DNA of 64,000 nucleotides from Serpula lacrymans var. lacrymans S7.9 (GCF_000218685.1 NW_006763303.1:248001-312000); one strand, 5' to 3'; counted from the first letter of the stretch, positions 14,060-25,130 are shown. A program made the numbers and translations. The notes: generated by a model from the sequence alone, not told the origin.

Positions 14060-14567
14060 ATGCGATTTACCACACTCTTAGCTCTCGCTGGTGGGCACTT
14101 GTTGCCTGCGTACCTCGTTATATCTGGTGGTTTTGCTGATTCGTGCAGCACGTGGCAACTATCAGGCACGGTATTAAGTGGGGTTTGCCACACACCCAGT
14201 GGGCAACCAACTCAAACAGCAATTGACTTAAACAACTGTGTAACTAATAACGGCGGTCAACTTGCTCGTGCAAGTGGGTAAGTCTCTTCCGCATACTTCG
14301 CTTATGGCAGCGTTTTATGAAGGCATCCGCCCTGCAGTGGTTTTTACGGTTATTCGTGCCAAGGTTGTTCGATCGAGTACAAGATTTTTCTGCAATACAC
14401 CTGCCGCGATGCCAATGGTAATTATGGGCCGTCAGTGGTCGATTTGAGTGTGTTATAGTTGACTGTCTTCTTTTCCATGCACTAATTTCTTTGCTATGCA
14501 ATAATTTCTTTGCTATGCAGACTCTTGCGTGTCAAATAATGGCGGTGTCCTTAGTGTTGATTGTTAG
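14060..14567 (+). CDS. Secreted CVNH-domain (cyanovirin-N-like) lectin, copy A
   Basis: Three exons (14060-14277, 14338-14447, 14521-14567) give 124 residues. The signal peptide (MRFTTLLALAGGHLLPAYLVISG) leads into one CVNH domain with both internal halves: SCSTWQLSGTVLSGVC then IDLNNCVTNNGGQL, and YSCQGC.. then VVDLNSCVSNNGGVL. CVNH proteins bind mannose-rich glycans; fungal members are thought to act in cell-wall or defence contexts. Against copy B, two cysteines are lost together (LTC to LAR, QC to QY). Intron 2 holds an internal duplication of ttctttgctatgca. The frame is intact. The MRFT start is shared with copy B, which supports it over an in-frame upstream codon. Confidence 0.82.
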
Positions 14568-15480
14568 GTTGATTTGGATGGAGTCAAACAAGTTAAGCTG
14601 TACTGATTACTTTACTGCCTGTATTTTTCTTTTCTGGATTTAAATGAAAATACCTTGCTTGCAAGTACGTGGTTATTATGGATTGCCTCGATTCATAATT
14701 GATAATCCCTCACAGTGGTCCTATGACAAACACAGCCAAGTGCTACCCTATCACGCTCACTTCATTTTGTTGATGTCGGAGCAGTCTTCAGCTATCTTGC
14801 TTTTTTTATTACATACCCAGCCGTTCGTATATCCAGTATACCCTATGGTCATGGCATGGAGGGTCCCGCAAGTATCGCGCGGTGCACCCTGTTCGCCGAT
14901 CAATGGAATAACAATTTCGACTGATACATCATCCATGTATCCCTTTCCTTTCGGAGGGTCCCGCAAATATCGCGCGGTGCGCCCTGTTCGCCGATCAACG
15001 GGATAACAATTTCAGACAAGCATCCACGAAGATTAAAGACCTAGAAAGGAAGGAGAATAGGAAGAAATGGCCCGTACGCCATCATTTACCCCATTGATTT
15101 TCTTGTTTCCGTCTGACTCGGCCTTACTTTATAACCCCACTGTTGCCGTGTAGATACTTCAGCGGTTCCCTTCAAATAATTAGGTACATACCATTGATAT
15201 ATATACTCAGTGATTCCCTTCGAATACTGAGCATTTGTTGATTATACAGACCCTTTTGCTTAGATACACGTCGGTTCCTGCCTTCTGTTCTTTTTCTTCT
15301 GATGAGCTAGGATTCTTCTGATGACTCGCAGTTTGGGCCAAACTATGGTGCTTGGATGCGGACACCGTTGTAGGTATGTTAATTGCCATAACTTGGGACG
15401 CGATATATGTCAAGCTTTCCATTGACGTATAAATGCAACGCGTACTCCGTGCTTTCTCTTCAACTACTCTTCTCACCAAT
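14568..15480. other. Spacer between the CVNH genes
   Basis: Holds no gene. It contains the second copy of the duplicated spacer block and the nested direct repeat around 14868-15016. The last 50 bases carry a CT-rich leader (..gtgctttctcttcaactactcttctc..) before the copy B start. Confidence 0.5.
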
Positions 15481-15963
15481 ATGCGATTTACCATAATCTT
15501 AACTCTCGCCGGCGGGCTCTTGTTGTTTGCGCACCCCGTTATATCTGGTGGTTTCGCTAATTCATGCAGCAATTGGAAAGTATCTGGAACCGAATTAAGT
15601 GGGAGTTGCCGCATGCCCAATGGCAAATCAACTTCAACAGAAATTGATTTAAACAGCTGTGTAGCTAACTACGGCGGGCAACTTACTTGTGCACAGGGGT
15701 AAGTCTCTTCCGCACACTTCGCCCACGATAACGTTCGATGAAGGCATCCGCCCTGCAGTGGTTTTTACAGTCATTCGTGCAATGGTTGTTCGATCGAGGA
15801 TAAGACTTATATACAATGCACCTGCAGTGATGGACATGGTGGCACCCAGCCGTCAGTAGTCGATTTAAGTGGGTTATAGTTGACTGTCCTCTTTTTCATG
15901 CACTAATTCCTTGACGATGCAGACTCTTGCGTGTCAAATGATGATGGTGACCTTACGTGTTGA
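15481..15963 (+). CDS. Secreted CVNH-domain (cyanovirin-N-like) lectin, copy B
   Basis: Three exons (15481-15698, 15759-15868, 15923-15963) give 122 residues with the same splice phases as copy A. A signal peptide (MRFTIILTLAGGLLLFAHPVISG) precedes GGFANSCSNWKVSGTELSGSC, the typical CVNH opening, then IDLNSCVANYGGQLTCAQGG, HSCNGCSIEDKTYIQCTC and VVDLNSCVSNDDGDLTC. Eleven or so cysteines in the mature part suggest extra disulfides beyond the two seen in cyanovirin-N. A mature size of about 100 residues is that of a single CVNH domain. It is the better preserved of the pair and probably a secreted glycan-binding protein. Confidence 0.86.
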
Positions 15964-16682
15964 TTGTTCCTTTTTGGGTTTGAATTGGATGGAATCAAAC
16001 AAGTCAAGTTGTGCCTTCGTGATTACTCGACTGCCTGTACTTTTCTTTTCTGGGTTTTGATGGAATGGAATCAATCAAATGTACTTCAGTGTTTACTAGT
16101 ACTTGGCCGCCTGCCCTTTTTTTTATATTCAAGTTCTGTCATGGTATCATTGATTGGAGTAATCGCTGAAAGCTGTGGAGAATGAGTAAAAATCAATCTG
16201 GATGAAGAAAAATATAACAGTTAAGTGCATGCACATCCTTTTTTGATTGTGCTAGGTAAAGTTGACAAAAGTCTCAGAATGTCACGCTTGAGAGGTTTAG
16301 CATTCAGATATACAGCTCTAAGTAACACAAATAAAAGATATGAACTACATTTCCATCTTCTCTTGGTTATTTTGCGCCACGGGGCTTAAAAAGCTTGAAC
16401 ATGAGTTCAAATGTGACACCAAAATCAAAACAAAATTTGTGCACCCAAGATCATACTAGCAATGCTATACGATAGATACAGTAGCCACAAAAGAATGGGA
16501 AACAATCGTCGAGGGTCTCAGACAAAAAATATGAAAAAAGGATACTACAGACGGAAAGATGCATTCAATACTTCATTCCGGTCTAACAGCCACCGTCCAT
16601 CTTTATGACGTAAAGATTGCACAAAAAGATCTTAAGACTGATAAGGTTTGGTGTGACAATAAAAGTGAATAAACCAAGAAAA
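15964..16682. other. Intergenic region between CVNH copy B and KES1-like gene
   Basis: AT-rich, no gene signal. The first 150 bases hold short imperfect repeats of ttggatggaatcaaacaagt (compare 14572-14600 after copy A), so the 3' flank is also part of the duplication. The rest is the convergent 3' region of the oxysterol-binding gene. Confidence 0.45.
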
Positions 16683-18585
16683 TCAGTGCGGCCCATTATT
16701 CTTGTACACATAGGTGTCTTCCGTGGGCGGATTAGCCTTGAACAGCTGGCCGAGGCGTTCATCTATCAAAAAAAATAAATGAATGCAAGAAGTGGAAAGG
16801 CGACATTGTCCTCACAAATAGGATCCTCGGCAGCGTGCTGGAAGTGCTTTAACTGCCAGGTCGTACCAGCACCAACCTCGTCCTTCCTTCTCTGTCTCTG
16901 CTCATTCTGCGAAGAAAAAGGCATTAGCATTTGCACTGATTCCTCGAGATTTTGGACCATATTCTAACCTCTATCCGGCTCTTCTCCTTCGCTGCAGTAT
17001 CGAAGTCACCCTCTCTGATTCCCTTGGCGACGCCGAACCAAAGCTTCCTGCTCTCCCATTCATCCTGCTCCTGTATCGGCTTCACGGTCACCTCCTCTTT
17101 GGGTGTAGTCACATCATGGAAAGTTGCTCCCGAGCGTGTGTCCTTTGAAGTTGTGTGCCATGTACCTTCAATCACGTGCGTAGTTCCGCTCATATACACG
17201 GGAGGTGTGACGGTGGCTTTGAATGTGTGTGATTTACCCGAGAAATATCCTTTGCCTTTATATTCGATCTGAAGACTATGTTGGAAATTTTATTGGAAAA
17301 AAGTGAAGATACTTACTGTTGACAACCAACCGCTCGAACTCTGAATATAGCTCGTCTCGGCGAGTTCAATATAAGGCGATCCGTACCACAATCCGTCGAT
17401 TCGCAAACGAGGGAGCGTGATTAGGTATTCTTCCTCCTTGCCATTGGGTAATGCCACTGTCAGCACCGCATGACCAATCTGCTTGACTATGATGCTGCCC
17501 CCTGACGTACATCCCCAAATCAGAACGTCTTTTTGAGGTAACAAGTTGATTGAAACTTACCACTAAAGCTAGTCTTCTGGGCACTATGTCCTATGAGTGT
17601 GAGACCTTTCGCTTTGTTTACAATGCGATATGCAGTGATAGGAGGATGGTGCGAGACCTGCTCGACAATTAGCGTGGTTTCACCTCCACGAGCTGTATTA
17701 GCCGGCCAGGTACCATAGAAAAGTCTGGGAAATGCACGATCAGTGACAACAACTGGTGTTATACAAGAGGATAGTCTATCGCCATGCCGAAGTAGACACT
17801 CACTCTCCAAGAACGGGGTTCAAGGGCCTGAGAGGGTGTACATGAGTTTAACCCATGAAGAGGGCAAAGACCCAAACAATTACAAATGACGTACTTCTTT
17901 TCGGATCCCAGAGACTCGTTACGAGACGTGTACTGTCCCTTGAGCGTACTCTACGTTTCCCAAGCGCGAACAGGTAGGAAGGCATGATTAGCGCAAAGTT
18001 CATTTGACATGACAGGTGATGGAATGGCGAGCATGTAACATTACGAAAGGGGTCTAAATATAACTTACGATGAACCACTTGAGCGCGGCCAAAGATCGTG
18101 CCTCTTCATCCTTACCATCTGCAATAGCGGCGAACAATTCGGGGCGTTCACACCAATAAGCTGTGGAGCAATAACACAATCGGTTCGGGGGACAAGAAAA
18201 TTGATCAGATCACTTGGATTTTTTCTCAAATAACAAGGGGGAGACGAACCAGGGAATTCTGTCAGAGATATTGGGGAGAGGATGAATGGTGGTGCAGTCA
18301 TGGACGACAAGTCGCCTGAGAACGATGCGATCCTGATCGCACAAGTGGTAAGTGATATTGATGGTACTCCACCTTGTTTTGTACGACAGATAGATAGGAC
18401 GTACGACTTCAGAAACGACGTCCAACTGCTCCTTTGAGCTGCAGGTACAGCCTGGTAGTACACACAAACGAGATGCAAAGCGGATGAACATTCGACATAC
18501 ACATGGCAGATTTACGTTTACGGTGGTCACGATCATGTTTACTAGAATTCTTTGAGTGACTTGCCTCGCCAGCTTGCTCTGACAT
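16683..18585 (-). CDS. KES1: Oxysterol-binding protein of the KES1/Osh4 type
   Basis: Short, ORD-only lipid transfer protein that exchanges sterols and PI4P between membranes. On the minus strand the start at 18585 gives MSEQAGEASHSKNS, spliced in phase to TQRSSWTSFLKS and then IASFSGDLSSMTAPPFILSPISLTEFP, the lid and entry of the family. The next exons give AYWCERPELFAAIADGKDEEARSLAALKWFI, STLKGQYTSRNESLGSEKK and PLNPVLGE. The family fingerprint EQVSHHPP is intact (about 17645-17670). The tail reads ..EKSRIE.., NEQRQRRKDE and ends DTYVYKNNGPH at 16683. No PH or ankyrin domain is visible, as in Osh4. About nine exons. It is divergent from PUS3 across about 400 bases. Confidence 0.93.
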
Positions 18586-18988
18586 CTTTTGTGCAGATTA
18601 CTTGATTTCTAGGTTTGCTTGCTGGTTTATGTAGGCTTGAAAGTAGGGAAGCAAGTGGGTTGGAGCAGAAAGATGACGGTGGCTGGCAAACAGCTGTTGT
18701 TGCCTCTTGCGGTAGGATATCGACGCACGTGGCAAAACTCCGACTCTGGTCTGCCATCTGTGCAGCAAATTCACTGGATTCAGATACTTTTCGGTATATC
18801 CAGCATAAGCGCACACTAAAGTTTACTTGATATCGGGGCCAGATTCTCGTTCGAGACTTCCTCAAATTTCTTGTCAATTGGGCCATCTTCCGAAGTATCA
18901 AGGCTGAGCTACCAGCGGACAGTTATAATTGTTTATGCGTTTTGGTTTTCGCTATCGCTATCTACCATCAGGAGCTCACCTTCGTATA
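18586..18988. promoter_or_regulatory. Bidirectional promoter region, KES1-like / PUS3
   Basis: About 400 bases between two divergent starts. No TATA box stands out. It must hold both promoters, since the two genes begin on opposite strands here. Confidence 0.5.
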
Positions 18989-20524
18989 ATGTCACCGGAA
19001 TACCAGAGCTGGACGAAGGAGCAACTTATTGCTCGTCTGAATGAGCTGGAATCATATCCGCAAGCCAGCGCCAGTACCAAAAAGACCACTTCTTCGACAA
19101 AGATCACTACCGTCACCTCACCCCAAAAGAAAACATTTGATTTCACGTCTCATCCTCGGAGGAAGATTGCAGTCAAATTTTGCTACTCCGGATGGGAATA
19201 TAATGGACTCGCATTCCAAAATGGCCCAACACCGCTACCGACCGTGGAAGAGGTCCTCTTTAACGCATTCGCGAAGACTAGACTTGTTGATCCCGACAAA
19301 GGACTGGATGGGTGTGGCTGGGAGAGATGTGGGAGGACAGATCGTGGAGTGAGTGCAGCAGGGCAAGTCGTGTCGCTATGGGTCCGGAGTGCACTAGACG
19401 AAAACAGGCTAAAGGATGCAGGTGCAGCCTTTGAAGGCCCATCTAGTCCAGGACTCCCACATGAGCGTCAACTCGGAAATCCTGCCGATGAATTAGCTGA
19501 TGTCGTAACGACAGAAGCAGAGCCATCTATGCGTCAACCTTCCCGCGAAGAGACACGATCTGAGTTACGATACGTCTCAATCCTAAACCGCGTCCTTCCT
19601 CCAACAATCCGCGTCCTCGCGTGGTCACCAATCTCTTCCACATTTTCTGCGAGATTTAACTGTCAATCTCGCCATTACAAATATTTTTTCTCTCCGCAGG
19701 AACTTGACCTCGGCCTCATGCAACAAGCCGCCGATCGTCTTGTCGGTGAACACGATTTCCGCAACTTGTGTAAACTCGACCCGGCAAAGCAGATCACGAA
19801 CTTTAATAGACGCGTTTTACTAGCCAAAATAAGCCCCATATCCGACCATCTATGCGTCTTTGATTTAAGAGGAACCGCATTTTTATACCATCAAGTCCGA
19901 CACATCATGGCTATTCTATTTCTTGTGGGCACAGGACTCGAACACCCATCCATCGTATCAACGTTGTTGAATGTGGGTAAAGAAACAAACTCGCCCAGCG
20001 AACTGGACAACTCACCACTCGAGATAGTCGATCGTAAACCCGAATACCAAATGGCTGATGGGCTACCGCTCATGTTATGGGACTGCGCATACTCGGATTC
20101 CGATGTTCAGTGGCAGACAGACATTGACACAGGCGAGAGTGGCACAGGGTCTGAGTTGTATCACCAACTACACTCCATCTATGCACGGTCGAGTATCCAC
20201 ACTGCACTAGATGCGCATTTTTTGTCCGCTGCTGCTCAACTTCACTCCCATCCTCCTCAGCGTTTTCCATTCAGTCACACTGGATTGGCCCTCTCTACTA
20301 TCCCGGTGCTTTTGAAGTCGAAGGAACGACCAGTACTAAGTGTACCTCTTGGAGGCGGCACGTTCAAACGCACTGCAAAGTATATCCCAGTGCTTCTTCG
20401 AAAGCGGTTGGATCACGTAGAAGTGGCCAATGAGCGATGGCGAGTGGGTAAAGGCGAACGCAGAGAAGAACGGAAAAATGTCGCCGATGGAATTCCGCAG
20501 ACTGAATATGACGGCGACGAATAG
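18989..20524 (+). CDS. PUS3: tRNA pseudouridine(38/39) synthase
   Basis: TruA-family enzyme (DEG1 in yeast) that converts U38/U39 of the tRNA anticodon stem to pseudouridine. The reading frame is intact with no intron, 511 residues from the ATG at 18989 (MSPEYQSWTKEQLIARLNELE). The N-terminal coiled-coil-like helix and a Lys/Thr-rich linker precede RKIAVKFCYSGWEYNGLAFQ. The catalytic aspartate lies in CGRTDRGVSA, at about residue 117. The family motifs RVLPPTIRVLAW, FSARFNCQSRHYKYFF and FLYHQVRHIMAILFLVGTG follow. The C-terminus is long and basic. An in-frame upstream stretch to 18929 exists, but MSPEYQ is the better start. Confidence 0.93.
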   Translation: MSPEYQSWTKEQLIARLNELESYPQASASTKKTTSSTKITTVTSPQKKTFDFTSHPRRKIAVKFCYSGWEYNGLAFQNGPTPLPTVEEVLFNAFAKTRLVDPDKGLDGCGWERCGRTDRGVSAAGQVVSLWVRSALDENRLKDAGAAFEGPSSPGLPHERQLGNPADELADVVTTEAEPSMRQPSREETRSELRYVSILNRVLPPTIRVLAWSPISSTFSARFNCQSRHYKYFFSPQELDLGLMQQAADRLVGEHDFRNLCKLDPAKQITNFNRRVLLAKISPISDHLCVFDLRGTAFLYHQVRHIMAILFLVGTGLEHPSIVSTLLNVGKETNSPSELDNSPLEIVDRKPEYQMADGLPLMLWDCAYSDSDVQWQTDIDTGESGTGSELYHQLHSIYARSSIHTALDAHFLSAAAQLHSHPPQRFPFSHTGLALSTIPVLLKSKERPVLSVPLGGGTFKRTAKYIPVLLRKRLDHVEVANERWRVGKGERREERKNVADGIPQTEYDGDE

Positions 20525-21046
20525 GACTACTCCCAAACATTATCAATCTACATCCAAGGTCAAGGCTTCGTTCCTTATTTCTAAAGCAGATAGCATCTCA
20601 GGTTCATCGGCGTCGAACAGAGTTCATGTAAAGGAAGCAGCATGTATATCGGTTTTTATTTTAGGAAGTATGTCTAGCATGTCTGTACTCAAATTTTACA
20701 AGTATACAACGGTCAGGCGAGTGAATCTGGTATGCATTTTCACTGAGTTAGAGTTGTGCGCGCGCTTCTGGCTAGAGTGCTTTACACTTCGCGAGAGGTG
20801 AAATCGTTGCTCTGGATCTTTTAGCTTCGATGCAGATGGTTCAGGCAACTATAGGATTCTTGGCTCATGATGAAACACGTTTGCTTTCAATGAAATACAG
20901 TCTGGGGATGGAGAAAAGATATTGCGATCACGATGAACCTGAACAAGAATGCACGTAATCATGTGACCGCGATACAAAGTTAAGCGAACTTACCTGCTCC
21001 ATGGCAGGCACGATTTCTACTGAAAAGTCCTTCACACTAAAAAAGA
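20525..21046. other. Intergenic region after PUS3
   Basis: No gene recognised. Open frames here are tails or shadows of neighbouring reading frames. Confidence 0.4.
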
Positions 21047-21720
21047 ATGGACGATCTAAAAAAACAACAATCTCCGAACCCACATGCGACTTACGACTCT
21101 CAGATTCAAAGATTTTGGGAAATGCTTGAAGAGCATAAGAAAGAACTTAAAGAATTCAAGAAGGATTCAGATGCTGAGAAAAAAGCGGTGAGTATCGATT
21201 CTCGAAGCTGAGATTGCCAATTCAATATTCAACACTGAAATCAAAAAGTTCAAGCAAGAAATGAAACAGCTAGAGTCCGGAATCCAGAGGATCAACAATA
21301 TGATGATAGAGGAGCGAGAGCAAGAAAGTAAAACGCTGGATGTCGAGTTAGGGGAATATAGGGGGGAAATGAAAAGGGTGATGGCTGAAATGCAGCAGCT
21401 GAGCAATGCAGTGGAGAAGGAGTGACAGGAAGGAGTTGCTGAGAGGAAGCGGGTGCGAGAGATGTTGGATGCCATGGTGGATAAGGAGACGTTAGACGCA
21501 TTCAGGAATAAACTTGAGTGGCACGGTGCCGCCATCCAGGACCTCCAGCAATGGGCTTTGGGACAGGTATGTTCTATACACTGTTGAGATTGAACAAATC
21601 TGATACGCAGTGCAGGATGCAGAATATTTTGATCGTATCAGAACACGCCGTTTGTTCACTGTAGCGCAAGAAAAGTTGGCATTACAAGCAGGTCTGGCCA
21701 CAGATGCAGCAGGAGCTTAG
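21047..21720 (+). pseudogene. Coiled-coil protein gene, broken
   Basis: A charged helical protein begins MDDLKKQQSPNPHATYDSQIQRFW and runs into EEHKKELKEFKKDSDAEKKA. The frame then shifts: the continuing coiled coil (ILEAEIANSIFNTEIKKFKQEM, EREQESKTLDVELGEYRGEM) is in another frame, and no intron of normal length joins them. A TGA at 21423 interrupts ..NAVEKE and QEGVAERKRVREML; it would be explained by CGA to TGA. After that, ..LQQWALGQ joins across an intron to DAEYFDRIRTRRLFTVAQEKL and ends at TAG 21720. Heptad-like Leu/Ile/Met spacing suggests a dimeric coiled coil. No function can be named. It may be a recent pseudogene, or a real gene with an error in the sequence. Confidence 0.45.
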
Positions 21721-22744
21721 TTTTGGAGATACACTTGGGCCGCAGAATGAACTCCACACGAGGCTCGAGAAAGCCAAGTCCCTCCTTTCGGCACCAACAG
21801 TCCAGTTAGACGAAAGAACAAAGGTGTTCACCCTTTCTTCCGCTGGCATGAAACTTGTTACAGAAGGTCCTTCTGCCATTCGAACACATGGAGATTCTAC
21901 TGCTTACCCGAGGAACATAATTCGTGAAGTATTTCAACAAACAGCCGATCGGCAGGCCGTTGTTGATTTTGTTTGTGATAATTAGCTTTCTCACATTGTC
22001 CCCATCTGTTTCCGTACATGCACACTTCTTATGGTACAGTATGATTATAGCTAAATTCATAATGATATTGTATTATAATAACCCAATCAGATCCATAGCT
22101 CACAGTTTCAAAATGCATAAGGTTTCTCATACATAACTCAGAATTCGCCGACATCATCAACATGTCGTTCAAACGCATTCGCCCCTATAGCGTATAGTCC
22201 ACTGGAGGTCATCCTTAACTTGGGATGTCTTTGGCCGGCTATACGCCGACACCGGCCGTGGATAAGGGGCTGCGTGAGAGGGAAGCGGAGTGGGAATGTG
22301 AAGGACCGGGCCGAGTCTGCTTACCTAAAGGGAGTCCGTGCCCGTTTTTCCCACAGGCGCAAAAAGCTGCAGGGGCTCTATAAGCTCCCACCCGCCAAAC
22401 GCCCCCTCAGCCAACCTACCTATAGCTGTGTGTGGTCCCTCACCCGACTAAATCCAACCAATTTACCTTTTATTCACTTTCTGTATCATATAGTAAAAGG
22501 TTCGTCGATTTTTCTTCTTCTATCAGTTGCACCATCGTCCGTCGATGGTCGCCACGTCCCCCCTTGTTGTCGTCAGCGTTGTGCTCGACGTCGACGCTGT
22601 TTCACCAGTGAGAGCTGCCTGTGTTTGTTTGGCCACCGACGCGTCGCGCGTACCGCGTCTCACCGTGTCGCACTTCACTTCCTCGATGTTTTACGTGTCA
22701 ACGACGTGTTGAATAGCATGTTGATCGTTGATCGTTGTTTATAG
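21721..22744. promoter_or_regulatory. Intergenic region and upstream region of the NHP6 gene
   Basis: No independent gene found. The stretch 22190-22744 is open in one plus frame but looks non-conserved. It contains pyrimidine-rich tracts (ttttcttcttctatc near 22508) common in promoters of highly expressed fungal genes, and the NHP6 start lies at its end. Confidence 0.45.
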
Positions 22745-23327
22745 ATGCCCAAGGAAGCCACGAAACCAAAAGTTTGTCTCATTTTTGCTTCACACGCATA
22801 TAGTCGCCCTAACCACCCTAACCACTCAATAGCGCAAGGCTGCCGAGAAGGCAGAAAAGACTTCCCGGGCTAAAGCCACAAAGGCTGCCAAAGGGACTGG
22901 ACCTAAACGCGCATTGTCCGCATATATGTTCTTCAGTCAAGACTGGAGGGAAAGGATCAAGGCTGAGAACCCTGATGCTGGATTCGGTATGCAGATATCA
23001 ATCTATCAATAATTCCATCCACCTAACAGATCTTATCTGTAGGCGAGGTTGGCAAATTGCTAGGAGCCAAATGGAAGGAGCTTGACGAGTCAGAGAAGAA
23101 GGTCAGTTTTACATATACCAATATATGATAACATCTATCTGACAAACTATACAGCCATATGTTGAACTAGCTGCCAAAGACAAGGCAAGAGCAGAGGAAG
23201 AAAAGGCTGCCCTCGCTGTATGTATCCACATACCTCTCCACAACATAGCAATCTAATTTAGTCAATATAGCAGAGCAAGTCTGGAGGTGGCAGTGGTGAA
23301 GGAGAAGCAGATGAAGACGACGATTAA
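22745..23327 (+). CDS. NHP6: HMG-box chromatin protein of the NHP6 type
   Basis: Small abundant non-sequence-specific DNA-bending protein, working with FACT and at promoters. Exons join as [28 protein letters not shown].., then the single HMG box: [40 protein letters not shown] and [20 protein letters not shown]. The basic N-terminal arm (Lys-rich) precedes the box and a short acidic tail (GEGEADEDD) ends at TAA 23327. The acidic tail is more like metazoan HMGB or fission yeast relatives than budding yeast Nhp6. About five exons, near 115 residues. Confidence 0.92.
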
Positions 23328-23849
23328 TCAACGATATCAATACTCTTTGCTGGCATCAGAAAAATGACGTGCTCTAGGTTTTCCACCATAATCGTTGTTT
23401 CAAAAAACCAGTTGTTATTTCAAAAAACCAGTTGTTATTGTTACTATCATACTGAATGTTGCGAGACCAGATGACCATTATTCGCTCCTTTGTGTTCACC
23501 ATTCTGCCCTGTGTTTTTCCCCTCGTTACGTCTTTCGTTTCCCGCATGTTGTCCGTAGCTGCTAAATTGTATTTCATGCGACCATCATCATGATTGTAAG
23601 GTCAGGTTGGTTCTCCAATGGTGGATGGCAGTGTTTTGTCGCAGTAAACCGAATCAGTTTCGGATTCGGATGAATAGTGGTCTAGTAGCCTGAGTTGCTC
23701 GCCGCCACACTGTACGTTGAGTACGTCTGTGCCTTACTATCCAAGTTACAGCTTCTGCCAACTTCAGGGCTACAACATCTTTGGGGTATAGCACAGAATT
23801 ACCGGGCTTCTCAGTTCAATGATAATTAATACTGAATAACATGAACCCT

Positions 23850-24675
23850 ACTGTTCTCCATTAATGCAGTGCTGACGGTTATATGGAAGCAGTGTTGCAT
23901 TAAATCTAAGAAACAACAAATACCTATTGAATTGTCGCCCTGTACCACTTACTCTGCGAACAAGGAGAAATCGTTTCATCAGTGCGCAATGAAGTCCCAA
24001 CTGATACAAATTTAAGCATTTACGCCGCGATTCCCCTTGTGCTTGAGTTATTTTCTCGATAATGCCCAAAATTTTCGTGTCAATTTCCCTTACGTGCTTG
24101 AATGCGGATGGTCAGAAACGTTTGTGACGTCACCCTGAAGTACTTAAAATCCTCGAGTAAGGTCTGAGAGTAGCTCTTCAATAAGAGAAGTAAGGTAAGC
24201 TTGGTGTAAATGCCTACCATTGGCCATAGTACGAGTTTGTCCCACAACATCATGCAGCTGCCACGAAAGTTTAACATATTGCTGGGTGCCATCAGTCCCA
24301 AAGACCCGAGGCAAGGAAGACAGTGATATACATTATGAAGTTTCTCCCAGTCCTGGCGAAGAGAAAACACATCACAACTGAAGGAGACTTACGACCAAGG
24401 CCTTCTGTATCAGAAAAGCCCCTAGTAATCTTCCAAAAACTGGTCGCTCGCTTCCTAAGTGTTAGATTACTGGAATCAAATAATAGTAGACAAAAGTGTG
24501 TCTCCTGAGTCTGGAGGTCTGATGAGGACCCCACGAGCGTACACAAATCTGACGCCTGGACCTGAAGAGAATATGGTAAGAGATTCGATTTAGCATAGGG
24601 CACTGAGTTATATATGCACATATGGGGTGCACCCGAGCGCTCAGATAAGGCAAATGCAAAATCAATGGAGGTCAC
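23850..24675 (-). pseudogene. Degenerate protein-coding remnant, family unknown
   Basis: On the minus strand, one frame from about 24310 reads VFGTDGTQQYVKLSWQLHDV and then GQTRTMANGRHLHQAYLTSL and IEELLSDLTRGF. This sequence is balanced and protein-like. It stops at TAA (near 24142) but continues sensibly as VLQGDVTNVSDHPHSS, so CAA to TAA is a likely cause. Parts upstream (24350-24675) are open in a different frame (KRATSFWKITRGFSDTEGLG). No conserved catalytic motif can be identified. Resemblance to fungal FunK1-type kinases crossed my mind (DVTNVS, GTGRQFN) but is too weak to call. Confidence 0.35.
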
Positions 24676-24699
24676 AAGGCCAAATGAGCTGCATAATCA

Positions 24700-25130
24700 C
24701 ATAACCCATGTTTTTGTAGAATGGTATATTTCTCCTGAGAGAAGGGCGTCGTCAGCGGCTATATTTAATGGCTGGTGTCGGTGATCTGGAGGGAAGGATT
24801 GGCCTGTATGACACTACTGTACGGCCAACCTGATTCTGGAGATTAGTCACTACAAAAGACTGCACCAGGCTTTACACTAAACTCACCAGAGTCGAAAACT
24901 AAACAATTGACTGGTCGAAGACGGACATTAAACGACCAAGTGCGACTGTAAGACGGAAACGTTCGACCAGCTGCTGTCATAGAGTCATGTGCTAGCATGA
25001 CATATAACTATATTGTGATGGTATTAGCAACAATAACGCGAGAACTTCAAGTTACCTGAGAGTCACATTATCAGGATGCTGTGAACTTCATAGGATCAAA
25101 AGGAAGTTCCAGCGATCTGTGATCGATATG
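24700..25130. repeat. Upstream module shared with 48.29-48.62 kb
   Basis: The stretch resembles 48295-48620 in the same orientation, with conserved pieces such as ..gcactaaactyaccaragtc.., ..ggacattaaacgacc.. and ..gcgatctgtgatc... Identity is perhaps two thirds by eye. It lies upstream of a minus-strand coding remnant, as the other copies lie upstream of a minus-strand small gene or its relic. This suggests a shared promoter region or an old dispersed duplication. Confidence 0.5.

Larger units (their letters stand above)
12830..15963 (+). repeat. Tandem segmental duplication carrying CVNH genes
   Basis: Two diverged direct units, about 12830-14567 and about 14790-15963, each run from a spacer block (cccgc..atcgcg.. 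and ..gccgatcaacggga..) to a CVNH gene. Shared pieces include the upstream stretch ending in ccgttgtaggtat (13960 and 15366) and the three-exon gene with identical exon 1 and exon 2 lengths (218 and 110 nt). The second unit also has an internal direct repeat (about 14868-14918 and 14950-15016). Divergence is visible throughout, so the duplication is not recent. Boundaries are by eye. Confidence 0.7.

Noticed and set aside
14985..15020. Resemblance to the lac operator/M13 primer region (gggataacaatttcagaca), suggesting vector contamination
   Set aside because: The same block exists in more diverged forms at 14905 and 13005 as part of a natural repeat, and the neighbouring bases do not match vector sequence.
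22220..22744. 174-codon plus ORF ahead of NHP6
   Set aside because: It overlaps the leader of the NHP6 gene, has no recognisable domain and looks like a GC-rich promoter region that is open by chance.
24120..24680. FunK1-type protein kinase remnant
   Set aside because: Only a few short words (DVTNVS, GTGRQFN) resemble the family; the catalytic motifs cannot be placed. Listed as unknown remnant instead.
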